Positions 10,367 through 42,755 of a DNA stretch of 64,000 bases are shown here, one piece after another. Within the stretch, counting starts at the first letter, position 1; each line of letters begins with the position of its first letter. The position numbers and the translations under genes were made by a program. Origin of the DNA: Fratercula arctica (Eukaryota; Chordata; Aves; Charadriiformes; Alcidae); the NCBI GenBank assembly GCA_947846985.1, contig CANTUZ010000014.1:6542232-6606231 (forward strand), written 5' to 3'. The notes under the pieces are model-generated. The model worked only from the letters and a program-made list of their open reading frames with translations. It was not told where the DNA came from and did no database searches.

Positions 10367-11432
10367 TTTATTGACACCCTCTCAATAATTATATACAGGA
10401 CCCCCCCCGGGGGGAGGGGGGGGGACAGGCTGGTCCCAATTTTGGGGGGGCGGAGACACGCAAAAAGGGGACCCAGGAGTTCTGGCCCCCCCAAAAATAA
10501 CCCTGTTCTTTGCCCCGGGGGTGGAGTGAATGGGGGGGGAAGGGGTGCTCCCCCCCCCAAAAAAAAGGGGTCCCAGGCGTTTGGGTGCCCCCCCCGGCTG
10601 GAGACTGGAGGCTACTAAATAGACATTTATACATATATATATAAATAAGGGTTCTCCGCTGGGGGGGGGCACCAGGACCCCCCTTTTATTGGGGGGGGCC
10701 CCCCTCTTTTTTATTTTGGGGGTGGGGGGGTTGTTGGGGGGGGTCCCCACTTGCCTCTGCCAATGCCCATGGGACCCCCAGGTGGGCCCCCCCTCAAAAA
10801 AAAAAAGGGGTGCTGGGGGGGGGACACCCCCCCCTCCCCTGTCCCCAATTCGGGGGGGGGTTGTCACTTGGGGGGAGGCCTGTCCCCAGTTCGGGGGGGG
10901 TGTGTCCCCACAGAGGGGGGTGTCCCCCCAAAAGGGGGGCTCCCCAAGGAGGGGGGTCCCTGTCCCCAAGGTGGGTGGGCCCTGTCACCGGGGGGGGTGG
11001 TGGTGGTGGGGCACACACCAGTGGGGTGTCCCCATTTTGGGGGTGTCCCTGTCCTGGGGGGGTTCCCTGTCCTGGGGGGGGGGGCTGTCCCCATCCTTGG
11101 GGGGGGGTCCCCGGGGGGTGTCCCCAAAGCCAGGGGGTCTCCAAGGCAGGGGTGTCCCCAAGGGTCTGTCCCCATTCCGGGGTGGCACGTCCCCATCTGG
11201 GGGGGGGGGTGGGGGGGGGGGGTGTTGTCCCCAAGCGGGGGATGTCCCTAAGGCTGCGCCCCATTCCCGGGGGGGAGGCCCATCCCCATCCCGGGGGGGG
11301 GTGTCTCTGTCCCCATTCCAGGGCCATCTGTCCCCATCCCATGGTGGTAGCCCTGTCCCCGGGGGGGGTGTCCTCGTCCCCAACAGGGGTGTCCTCATCC
11401 CCGGGGGGGGTGTCCCCATCGCGGGGGTGGGG
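10367..11432 (-). other. PRR12: PRR12 3' UTR with AT-rich regulatory island
   Basis: Sequence downstream (minus sense) of the PRR12 stop. Two minus-strand AATAAA signals are seen as TTTATT on plus at 10685-10690 and 10367-10372. Between them are TTATTTATA at 10648-10640, matching the UUAUUUA(U/A)(U/A) AU-rich element, and TGTATATA at 10397-10390, matching the Pumilio element UGUANAUA. A second TGTATATA lies at 10177-10170, beyond the distal signal. The part next to the stop (10,800-11,430) is a G-rich minisatellite built on GGGGGTGTCCC. Confidence 0.6.
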
Positions 11433-33197
<21,765 letters not shown>

Positions 33198-33350
33198 GGG
33201 GGCGGCGGGTGGGGCCGGGCCCCCCCCGGGAGCGGGGGCGGCGGAGGGCGGCGGCGGCGGCGGCGGCGGGGGGGGGGGGGGCGCTCACGGAGCCGCCATG
33301 TTGGCTGGCGGGGCCGCGCCGCCGCCGCTTCCTCCCACAATGCACCGCGG
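33198..33350 (-). promoter_or_regulatory. PRR12: PRR12 5' UTR and core promoter
   Basis: CpG-dense sequence just upstream of the PRR12 ATG (33197). On the minus strand it contains TGCATTGTGGGAG, resembling ZNF143/THAP11-type sites, and AACATGGCGGC, a YY1-like element followed by GTGAGCG, a possible 5' UTR donor. Upstream to about 33,800 are GC boxes with CCAAT motifs (33398, 33446 and an inverted copy near 33529). Assignments are by motif only. Confidence 0.5.
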
Positions 33351-33799
33351 CGGCGGGGGGGTGGGGGGGAGGGCGGGAGGAGGAGAGAGGGGCGGGGCCA
33401 ATCGGCGGCGGGAGCGGGGGGAAGGGGCGGGGAAAGGGGCGGAGCCAATCGGCGGCGGGAGAGCGGAGGGAGACGGGAAGGGGGCGGGGCCGAGCGGGGA
33501 GGGGGCGGGGCCGAACGGGGCGGAGGGAGATTGGCGGGAGCCGAGAAGGGGCGGGGGCAAGCGGCGAGGGCGGGGAAAGGGGGCGTGGCCATGACGTTAC
33601 TATGGCCCAGGGGGCGGAGCCAAACAGAGGGGCGGGGCGGAGAGCGGGAGTGGCGGGAAAGGGGGGCGGGGCCACGTGGGGAAAGGGGAGTGGTCATGAG
33701 GGAAAGGGGGCGTGGTTATGTGGGAAGGGGCGGGGCGTGACGGGGAGGGGGCGGGGCCAACCGGCGGCGGGATCGCGAAAAGGGGCGTGGCCACGGGCA

Positions 33800-35980
33800 G
33801 CGGGGGCGGGGCGAACTGGAGGTTACTGGGAGGAATTGGGGGGAACTGGGGGTGAAGAGAGAGATACTGGGGGGAGCTGGGAGGCACTGGGAATAACTGA
33901 GAGTAAACTGGGTAGATGCTGGGACGTACTGAGGGTAACTGGGGGGGAAGGAGCAGGTACTGGGGGGAGCTGGGGGCACTGGACAAGGAACTGGGGGCAC
34001 TGGGAGGGGAACTGGGGGGAACTGGGAGTAACTTTGAGTGAGCTGTGGGAAGTTGGGGGGGTACTGGGGGTAACTGGGGGAAAGAGAGCGGTACTGGAGG
34101 GAGCTGGGGGCACTGGGCGAGGAACTGGGGGATGCTGGGAGTAACTGGGGGGCACTGGGAGGGGCACTGTGGGTACTGGAAGTAACTGTGAGGGAGCTGG
34201 GAAGGGAATGGGGGGTACTGGGGGGAACTGGGGGGGAACAGGGAGGTGCTGGGAGGAGCTGGGGGCACTGGACATGAAACTGGGGGGGTACTGGAAGTAA
34301 CTGGTAGGCACTGGGACAGGAACTGGAGGGTACTGGAAGTAACTGTGAGGGAGCTGGGAGGGGAATAGGGGGTACTGGGGGGAACTGGGGGGGAAGAGGG
34401 AGGTACTGGGGGGAGCTGGGGGCACTGCAGGTAACTGGGGGGTAGCAAGGGGGAACTGGGAGGAACTGGATGGAACTGGGGGCACAGGGCAGGGAACTGG
34501 GTGGTAACTGGGGGGATCTGGGAGGCACTGGGGGGGTACTGGGGGTAACTGGAGGGAAGGGGGAGGTACTGGGGTGGGGCTGGGGCCAGTGGGGCAGGGA
34601 ACCGGGGGGGTACTGGGAGTAACTGGGAGGCACTGGGGGGTAACTGGGGGGCAACAGGGAGGTAGTGGGGGGAGCTGGGGGGCACTGGGGGGGTACTGGG
34701 AGTAACTGGGAGGCACTGGGGCGTCACTGGGAGGTAACTGGGGGGAAGGGGGAGATACTGGGGTGGAGCTGGGGGCACTGGGGGAACTGGGGGTACTGGG
34801 GTGGAAGAGAGGTACTGGGAGGAGCTGGGAGGTACTGGGGGGGAACTGGGTGGTACTGGGGGGGACTGGGAGTAGCTGGGAGGCACTGGGGTGTGACTGG
34901 GGGGTAACTGGGGGGAAGGGGGTGGTACTGGGGGGAGCTGGGGGCACTGCACGAGGAACTGAGTGGTACTGGGGGGAACTTGGAGGGAACTGGAGGGACT
35001 GGGGGGGACTGGGAGTAACTGGGAGGGAGCTGGGGGTCACTGTGGGGGGAATGGAGGGTACTAGGGGTAACTGGGGGGAGGAGAGAGAGGTACTGGGGGG
35101 AGCTGGGAGGCAGTTCGGGGGAACTGGCGGGGACTGGGAATTACTAGGAGTACCTGGGAGGGAGCTGAGGGTCACTGGGGAGGCACTGGAAGGTAACTGG
35201 GGATAACTGGGGGGAAGGAGGAGGTATTGGGGGGTACTGGGAGTAACTGGGGGGAGCTGGAGGGCGCTGGAGTGAGAACTAGGAAGTACTGGGTGTAACT
35301 GGGGGTAACTGGAGGGGAAGGGGGAGGTACTAGGAGGAGATGAGGGGCACTGGGGGGAACTGGGAGTAACTGGGGGGCAGCTGGGGGTTATTGGGGTAAC
35401 CAGGGGGAACTGGGAGAACTGGAGGGGAACTTGGGGGGGAACTGCGGGAGTGCGAAGTAACTGGGGGGTACTGGGTAGAACTGGGGAGGTGCTCGGTGGA
35501 GCTGGGGAGGTGGTGGGAGTGACTGGGGGGGAACTGGATGCAACTGGGAGGTGACTGGGAAGAGTCAGGAGGGGCAGGGGCGGTCTCGAGGGGGAATGGG
35601 GGGAACTGGGAGAAGGTGGGGGGAGATGGGAAGCACTGGGGAGCTGCTGGGGGGAACTGGGAGCAACTGGGGAGTACTGGGGGGGTGAACTGGGGGGGAG
35701 TGGGAGGGACTGGGGGGTAACAGGGAGGAACTGGGAGAACTGGAGGGGAACTGGGGCAGCTGGGGGGGAACTGGGGGGACTGGAAGTAAGTGGGGGGGGG
35801 GAACTGGAAGTAACTGGGAGGTGGAGGGAGGAACCGGAGGGTGTTGGGGGGGAGAACTGGGTGCAACTGGGAGGTGATTGGGAAGAACCAGGAGGGGCAG
35901 GGGCGGTCTCGAGGGGGATCTGGGAGATACTGGGGGGAACTGGGAATAACCAGGAGGCACTGGGGGGAGCAAGGAGCTTA
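33800..35980. repeat. PRR12-NOSIP intergenic ACTGGGAGG minisatellite
   Basis: About 2.2 kb of GGTACTGGGAGTAACTGGGA-type 9-12-bp units between divergent promoters. 33360-33800 is GC-box/CCAAT promoter-flanking sequence. No gene evidence; human PRRG2 would lie here and no Gla-domain sequence is visible. Confidence 0.85.
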
Positions 35981-36059
35981 GGCGGTGGGGGGGAACCGGA
36001 AGCCGGGGCCCGCCCGGACCCCCTTTGCCGCTGCACCCGGAAGCGCCGCAGGGCTCACC

Positions 36060-36263
36060 TCCGGTTTGTGTAGCGCGGGGGACACTTCCTGTGACGGACA
36101 ACTTCCGGTAAGGGGCACATCCGGCGTCCGGGGCGGGGTGGAGCGGAGCGGCCGGCGGGAGGTGAGCGGGGAAGGCCTGTTTTAGCCCCGGGACCCTCCC
36201 CCCTCAGTGCTCGGGGACCCCCCGGGACCCCCCCGGTGCTGACGGTGCCGCCCGCAGGGCGCC
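36060..36263 (+). promoter_or_regulatory. NOSIP: NOSIP promoter, 5' UTR exon and first intron
   Basis: Contains ACTTCCTG and ACTTCCGG ETS-type sites (about 36085-36116) followed by a GC-rich leader that ends in a GGGAG|GTGAGC donor at 36161. The coding exon opens after GCCCGCAG at 36258, six bases before the ATG. A minus-sense CCGGAG|GTGAGC donor-like site at about 36058 hints at divergent transcription towards PRR12. Confidence 0.55.
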
Positions 36264-39200
36264 ATGACGCGGCACGGGAAGAACTGCACGGCGGGGGCCG
36301 TGTACACCTACCACGAGAAGAAGAAGGACACCGGTGAAGGGGGGGCGCATGGGGGGGACACACGGGGACGGGGGGACGCAGGGGACACCCGGGGGGGTGG
36401 GAGGGGACGGCGGGGGTCGGGGGGAGAGTGAGGGACTGGGGGGGGCAAATGAGGGGGGGACACAGAGACGGGGGGGGGCAGGGGGACACCGGGGGGGCGG
36501 CGGGGACGGGGGGGGCTCGGGGGAACGTGGGAGGGACAGTGAGAGATGGGGGGTTACACAGGAGGGACAATAAGGGAGTTGGGGGGGGACCCGGGGGGGC
36601 GGCGGGGACGGTGGGGGGGCTCGGGGAGGAGACACAGGGGGGAACATGGAGACGGGGGGGGGAGAGGGGGACACCGGGGGGGGACCCGGGGAGGTGGGAG
36701 GGGGTGGCAGGGGGGGCACAGGGCTCAGGGGGACAGTGAGGGACGGGGGGGGAAATGGTGGGGGACACAAAGACGGGGGGGGAACACAGGGGACACTGGG
36801 GGGGGCGGCAGGGACACGGGAGGGGACACGGACATGGGGGGGATGACCCGGAGGGGGGGCTCAGGAGGATGGGGGGGCACGGACAGGGGACACGGAAGGA
36901 CGCTGACGGAGGGGGAGGGGGGAAATGGGAGGGGCCTGGGGGGGGACTTGGGGGCACACGGGGGGGACAGTGAGGCATGAGGGCGGGGGGACGACATGAG
37001 GTGGGGGGAGGGGTGATGAGAGGTGACAGGGGGTGGGACAAGGGGCCATAGAGGTGACAAGTGACAGCAGGGGGGGGATATGGGGGGGACAGGGGGGTGG
37101 GGGGGGTGACAGGAGGTGACAAGGTGTCCCCCCCCAGCGGCCTCTGGTTACGGGACGCAGCGGGTGCGCGTGGGCCGCGACGCTGTCAAGGACTTTGACT
37201 GCTGCTGCCTCTCGCTGCAGCCCTGCCGAGACCCCGTCGTCACGTGAGGGACCCCCCCGACCCCCCACCCCCCCCCCCCCCCGGGACCCCCCCTGAACCC
37301 CCAAATCCCCCCCAGGATCCCCCGAACCCCCCTCAGGAGCCCCCAGATTCCCCCCGCCACCCCATGCCTTGCCACGATCCCGGCATCACGTGAGGGACCC
37401 CACCAGCCCCCCCCGAAATTCCAGCCCCCCCCCCGGGACCCCCCCGAACCCCCAAGTCCCCCCCAGGACCCTCCTAAACCCCCCAGGAACTCCCTGGCAC
37501 CCCCTGCCCTGCCACAACCCTGGTGTCACGTGAGGGACCCCCCCGCAACCCCCACAAACCCCAGACACCCCCCCCTCCCCGCACCCCCCTGAACCCCCAG
37601 ATCCCCCCCGGGACCCCCCCAAACCCCCTTGGGACCCCCCCAAGCACCAGATCCCCCCCAGGACACCTGTGGAACCCCCCCAAACCTCCCTGAACCCCCA
37701 AATCCCCCCCAGGACCCCCCCCGACACCCCAAAATCCCCCTGGGACCCCCCTGACCCCTCCCAGGGCCCCCCCAAAGCCCTTGAGCATCCCCCAAAACCC
37801 CCAGCCCCCCCCCAGCCCCTCAGAACCACCCCCCCTGTGACCCACCACCACTCTTGGGGACCCCCTCAGAACCCACCCCCCCCCTCCATGGGTCCTCCTG
37901 CCCCCCCCGCCCCAATTTGAGGGTCCCCATGACCCCCCCAGGACTTTTTTGCCCCCCCCAAACCCCCTTTTTGCCCCCCCCCCCCGCACCCATTTACCTC
38001 CACCCCAGGGGCTTCCCCACACCCTGCCCCCCCCCCCGTGATGGGTGGGGGGATCCCTCAACCTCCCTGCGCCCCCACCCAATTTTGGGGCCCCCCCCGT
38101 GACCCCCCCAGGACCTTTCCCCCCCCCCCAGGCCCCCCCAAACCCCCTTTTTGGCCCCCCCAGGACCCTTTTTGCCCCCCCCCCCCCCAGGGCTTCCCCA
38201 CACCCTTGGTCCCCCCAACCCCCCCCTGGACCCCCCCCAATTTAGGGGTTCCCTGTGACCCCCCCAGGGGTTCCCTTTTTCCCCCCCCCAACCCCCCCAA
38301 ACCCCCTTTTTGCCCCACCCCGGGACTTCCCCACACCCGTAATGGATGCGGGGTGCCCACCCCCCCCATACCGGGTACCCCCCCCCTGTGACTGGCCATC
38401 CCCCCCCCAGCCCCGACGGGTTCCTGTACGAGCGGGAGGCCATCGTGGGCTACATGCTGCACCGCAAGGCCCAGATCGCCCGCCAGACCAAGGTGGGGGG
38501 GGAACAAACAGCGGGGGGCGGGGGGGCACACAACGGCGCAGGGGGGGAACCAACGGGGGGGGAGGCACAACGGAGTGGGGGGGGCACCCAACGGCGGGGG
38601 GGGCACCCAGTTTGGGGGGGCAGGGCCTAATTTGGCAGGGAGACCCCAACATTGAGGGGGACCCCCAGGAGTCGGGGGGGGTTCCTGGTTCCCGGGGGGG
38701 GGACGACAGCAACATCGGGGGGGGCCAGCGTGGGGGGGGGCACCCAGGGGTGCAGGGGCGGGACCCCAATATCGGGGGGGGGCAGGAATTTTGGGGGGGA
38801 CCCAGCACTCTTTGGGGGGGGGCGGGGGGCATGTGTGTCCCCCTCCGTGGGTGACACCCCCCCCCCGCGGGGTGCCCCCCCCCAGGCGTACGAGCGGCAG
38901 CGGCGGCAGCAGCGTGAGCAGCGGGGGCAGGGGGGGGCCCAGGCCGCCATCAAGGGCTTCCTGCAGGCGGAGACCCCCCTGGGGACCCCCCCCGACACCC
39001 CCGGTACCGCTGGGGGGCAGGCTATGGGGCTGCGGGGGCAGGGGGATCTATGGGGCAGGCTATGGGGCCGGGGGGGCTGGGGGGCAGGGGGATCTATGGG
39101 GCAGGCTATGGGGCTGGGGGGCTGTGGGGCAGGGGGAACTGTGGGGCAGGAGGAGGTTTGGGGGGGCTGTGGGGCAGGGGGAACTGTGGGGCAGGAGGGG

Positions 39201-41590
39201 GTTTGGGGGGCTGTGGGGCAGGGGGATCTATGGGGCAGGAGGGGGTTTTGGGGGGGCTGTGGGGCAGGGGGATCTATGGGGCAGGAGGGGGTTTTGGGGG
39301 GGCTGTGGGGCGGGAGGGGTGTCTGGAGCCCTATGGGGCAGGAGGGATCTGTGGGGCAGCCGTGGGGCAGGGCGTGGGGGGCCATGGCTGAGCTGCCCCC
39401 CCCCCCCCCGCCAGACCCCTCCCCCGGCCCCTCGGGGACCCTCCCCAGCTTCTGGATCCCCTCCCTCACCCCCGAGGCCAGTGCCGAGCGGCTGCGCAAG
39501 CCGGTGAGTGCCCCATAGCGCCGGCCCCCGCCCCATAGCGACCCCCCCCTGCCCCATAGCGGGTTCTCTTGTCTCATAGTACCTCTCCCCCTGTGCCATA
39601 CTGAGCCCTTCCTGCCCCATAGCGAGTCCCCTGTGTCCCATAGTGTGTCTTCCCCTGCCCCACAGCATCTTCCTGTGTCCCATAGTGTGCCCCCCCCCCA
39701 GTAGCTCTCTTTGCCCCATAGCATCTCTCCCTGCCCCATAGCGAGTCTGCTGTGGCCCATAGCATGTCCCCGGGCCCCATAGCATCTCCGCCTGCCCCAT
39801 AGCACATCCCCCTGCCGCAAAGCATTTCCCCCTGCCCCATGATGTGGCCCCCCCCACGCCCCACAGCCGGTCTCTGCCCCATAGCGTTTCCCGCTGCCCC
39901 ACAGCATCTCCCCCTGCCCCATGGCGTGCCCCTCCCTGGGAGTAACCCAGTGCGGGTGGGGTGGATGAGAGTGGGGGGCGTGGGGCTGTGGGTCGCCACC
40001 CCTCAAGCGGCATGTCCTGTGCCCCCCCCAGGAGCGGGGGGTGCGGTGCCCCATGAGCGGGCGGCGCCTGAGGCTGCGGGACCTGGTGGGGGTGAAGTTC
40101 TGCCCCACGGAGCCGGGGCTGAGCCGGGGACAGGTGCTGGGCCGGGGGGGGCAGCGCTGGGTCTGCGCTGTCACCCGCGACCCCCTGAGCAACGCCACCC
40201 CCTGCGCTGTCCTGCGCCCCTCGTGAGTAACCGCCCGCCCAAGTGGCACCCTCCACGGGACCCCCAAGTGCCCCCTGGGATCACCAACTGCCCCCTGCGA
40301 CCCCTAACTGTATACCTGGGACCCCCAACTGCCCCCTGGAACCCCCAAGTGCCACCCTGGGACCCCCAACTCCCACCCCACGGGACCAACAAGTGCCCCT
40401 TGGGACCCTTAACTCCCACCCCAGGACCCATAACTGAGCCCTTGTGACCCCCAAGCGCTGCTTGGGACCCGTAACTGTATACCTGGGACCCCCAAGTGCC
40501 ACCCCGGGACCCCCAACTCCTATGCCACGGGATCCACAAGTGCCCCCCTGGGACGCATAACTGCCCTCCGGGACCCCTAACTGTCAGTCCCTGACCCCCA
40601 AGTACACCCCCGGGATGCCCAACTACTTCCTGTGGGACTCCTAACTGTCTCCTCCTAGACCTCTAAGTGCCTCTTAGGACCCCTGAGTGCCCATCTGGGA
40701 CCTCTGACTTCCCCCTTGGGACCCCCAAGTGCCCTCTGATTCCCAAGTGCTCTCCGGGACCCCTAACTGAGCTTTTGGGTCCTCTAACTATCCCCTTGGG
40801 ACCCCCAAGTGTGCCCCCTGGGACCCATAACAGCCCCCTCAGGCCCTCCGGGACCCCCAAGTGCCCCCCTGGGACCCCTAACTTCCCCCTTGGCACCCCC
40901 AAGTGCCCCCTGACCCCTACGTGCCCCCTGGGACCCCTAACTGAGTCTTTGGGCCCTCTAAATAATCCCTTGGGACCTCCCAAATGCCCCCCCGTAACTG
41001 CCACCTCCGAACCCCATAATTGCCCCCCCCCCCCCGGGCCCCCTAACTGCCCCCCCAGCCCCGTGGGGCACCCCCTGAGCGTGCCGTGGCGCAGGGGGGC
41101 TGTGGTGACGCTGGACTGCGTGGAGCGCCTCATCCGCAAGGAGATGAGGGACCCCATCAGCGGGGACCCCCTGGGCGAGGGGGACATCATCGTCCTGCAG
41201 AGGGTGCGAGGGGGGGGCTGGGGGGGTCAGAGAGGGGTTTTGGGGGTCCTGGGGGGCTAGAGGGGGCTGGGAAGGGATTTTGGGGGAGCTGGGGGGGTCA
41301 GAGAGGGGCTTGGGGGGGGGCTGGGGAGGGGTTTGGGGGGGGTCCTGGAGGGGCTGGGGGGGTCAGGGAGGGGTTTTGGGAGGGGATGGAAACAGGGGTG
41401 TTGTGTGTGGGGGGTTATTTGTGGGCCCCAGATATTTGGGTGGGGGAAGGGGAAGGTTTAGGGGTGCCCCCCCCCCCTCGACCCCCTCCTCACACCCCCC
41501 TTTTCTACCCCCACCCAGGGCGGCACTGGCTTCGCGGGCTCCGGGGTCTGTCTGGAGGCCAAGAAATCCCGGCCCGTCATGCAGGCCTAG
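36264..41590 (+). CDS. NOSIP: NOSIP, nitric oxide synthase-interacting protein (U-box-type E3 ligase)
   Basis: Nuclear/cytosolic ubiquitin ligase that binds eNOS and nNOS. Coding exons: 36264-36333, 37138-37243, 38411-38492, 38886-39003, 39415-39503, 40032-40222, 41095-41203 and 41519-41590 (TAG 41588-41590). They total 278 aa (human 301), with every junction in phase and no frame break. Start MTRHGKNCTAGAVYTYHEKK is near-identical to human. The split U-box is visible: DFDCCCLSLQPCRDPVVTPD with FLYEREAI in the first half, and CPMSGRRLRL, TRDPLSNATPCAVLRPSGAV and DCVERLIRKEM in the second. The protein ends KSRPVMQA. The Glu/Lys-rich linker in exon 4 is shorter and Gly/Gln-richer than in mammals. 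The exon 2 donor edge (CGTCGTCAC|GTGAGG) is copied twice in the next intron. Head-to-head with PRR12; human PRRG2 is not seen between them. Confidence 0.97.
36335..37135. repeat. NOSIP intron GGGGGACA repeat
   Basis: G-rich degenerate units GGGGGGACACRGGGACGGGG with GACAGTGAGGGACGGGG, higher-order about 230 bp. Confidence 0.8.
37244..38405. repeat. NOSIP intron with two copies of the preceding exon's donor edge
   Basis: The genuine edge (GT at 37244, GTCGTCAC|GTGAGGGACCCC) recurs with its donor at 37390 (CGGCATCAC|GTGAGGGACC) and 37530 (TGGTGTCAC|GTGAGGGACC), each preceded by a decayed CCCTGCC.... exon remnant; spacing 146 and 140 bp. A fainter copy is near 37830. The rest is CCCCCCAAACCCCCTTTTTG-type repeat, with about 190-bp units after 37900. 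Confidence 0.85.
39005..39400. repeat. NOSIP intron GGGGCAGGGGG repeat
   Basis: Units CTGTGGGGCAGGGGGATCTA and TGGGGCAGGAGGGGGTTTTG. G-rich on the coding strand. Confidence 0.85.
39510..39950. repeat. NOSIP intron GCCCCATAGC repeat
   Basis: Units of about 20-25 bp around CTGCCCCATAGCATNTCCCC. Confidence 0.85.
40225..41060. repeat. NOSIP intron GGGACCCCCAAGTGCC repeat
   Basis: Units GGGACCCCCAAGTGCCCCCT and GGGACCCCTAACTG, about 20-25 bp with about 190-bp higher order. Confidence 0.85.
41205..41515. repeat. NOSIP last intron G-rich repeat
   Basis: GGGGGGGTCAGAGAGGGGTTTTGGG-type units to about 41400, then unique G/C-run sequence to the acceptor CCACCCAG. Confidence 0.7.
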
Positions 41591-41890
41591 GGGGGGGGCG
41601 CCAAATACCCACCCCCCCAAACCCCCCCCCCCCCCAACCCCCCCCCCCATTTCCCTCCCCAAAACTCCCCCTGAGGCCCCAAAACCACTCAAAGGGGCCC
41701 CAAAATACCCTCAACCCTCCCTCCCCCCCCTCCAAAATACCGCCGGGGGGTGCCCAAAATACCCCCTGCCCCTCCTCCCCCAAAAACCACCCGGGGGAGG
41801 GGCAAAAGTTCCCTAAAACACCCGAGGGGCCCCCCAAATCCCCCCCTTTGTGTGTTCCCCCCCTCAATAAAGCTGTTTCGTTTCTCCCCA
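41591..41890 (+). other. NOSIP: NOSIP 3' UTR and poly(A) signal
   Basis: C-rich 3' UTR ending with AATAAA at 41866-41871 in the context CTCAATAAAGCTG. The opposing AKT1S1 signal starts only about 180 bp away, so the two transcripts end tail-to-tail. Confidence 0.8.
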
Positions 41891-42029
41891 CCTCCCGTGG
41901 TTTTTTTGGGGACCCCCCCCCACTCCAAACCCAGCCCCTCCCCCCGCGGTGGGGGCCACCTCGTGCCGTTGCTCCTTTAAGAGCGGCCGCTCCCGCCCCT
42001 GCCACTCTGTCCAATCAGAGCCACTGCTT

Positions 42030-42755
42030 GGTAAAACGTCCTCTTTATTGACAAACGGGAGGGCAGAGCCTCGCCGGGCACCGCCCAATAGTCTTTGGGC
42101 CAAAAAATAAAGGGGGGCGGAGCCTCACCGGGCCCCTCCCCCATCCGGTACAAAAAGGGGGGGCCCGGGGGGGGCCCCGCAGCATGGGCGAGGGGCGGGG
42201 CCCCCGTGTGTCAGTCAAAACCAAGCCCCGCCCCTTTCAGAGGAGCCCCACCCCCTTTTGGGGGTACCCCATTTTGGGGGCAGTTTTCCCCATTTTTGTG
42301 CAAAGGTGGGGGACGGGGCACCCCTTCCCCCCCCCCGATAAGACACTTGTGGGGGAGGGGCCGCAGCCGTAGTGTTAAGGAGGGAGAGGGGTGGCCCCCC
42401 CCCCAAAATCTGGGGGGGGAGAAGAGCCCCCCCTCAGCATTTTTTCCACCCCCCTTTATATTTTGGGGGGGTGCCCAAACATTTCCCCCCCCCCAAATTT
42501 TCAGGTGGGGGCCCCATTATCTTGGTCCCCCCCAATTTCGGGGGGGGGCTCCCCTAAAAATTTCACCCCCCCCAATTTCCCCTCCCCCCCCCAAAAATAC
42601 TTCATATCGTTGTAGGAGCAGTTTGGCTCCAGCTTTTGGTGGGGGGGAATGTGTTAGTTTGGGCCCCCCACCCCCCCTGCTATTTTGGGGGTGTTGAGGC
42701 ACGTTTGGGGGGGGGGGGGAGGGGATCCGCTAGTTGCTGGGGGAAGGAGGGGGTG
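42030..42755 (-). other. AKT1S1: AKT1S1 3' UTR and poly(A) signal
   Basis: Minus-strand sequence between the AKT1S1 stop and an AATAAA read as TTTATT at 42044-42049. It is a mix of G/C runs. A stretch at 42600-42645 looks like a weak acceptor with a short ORF but does not restore the conserved PRAS40 C-terminus, so it is treated as UTR. Confidence 0.6.

Noticed and set aside
33209..36036. Long frames on both strands between PRR12 and NOSIP
   Set aside because: Products of ACTGGGAGG repeats; no Gla domain or other PRRG2 feature, so no gene was called.
42595..42660. Possible terminal coding exon of AKT1S1
   Set aside because: An AG and a short open frame exist on minus, but the peptide does not match the PRAS40 C-terminus and no donor after PRPRL fits.
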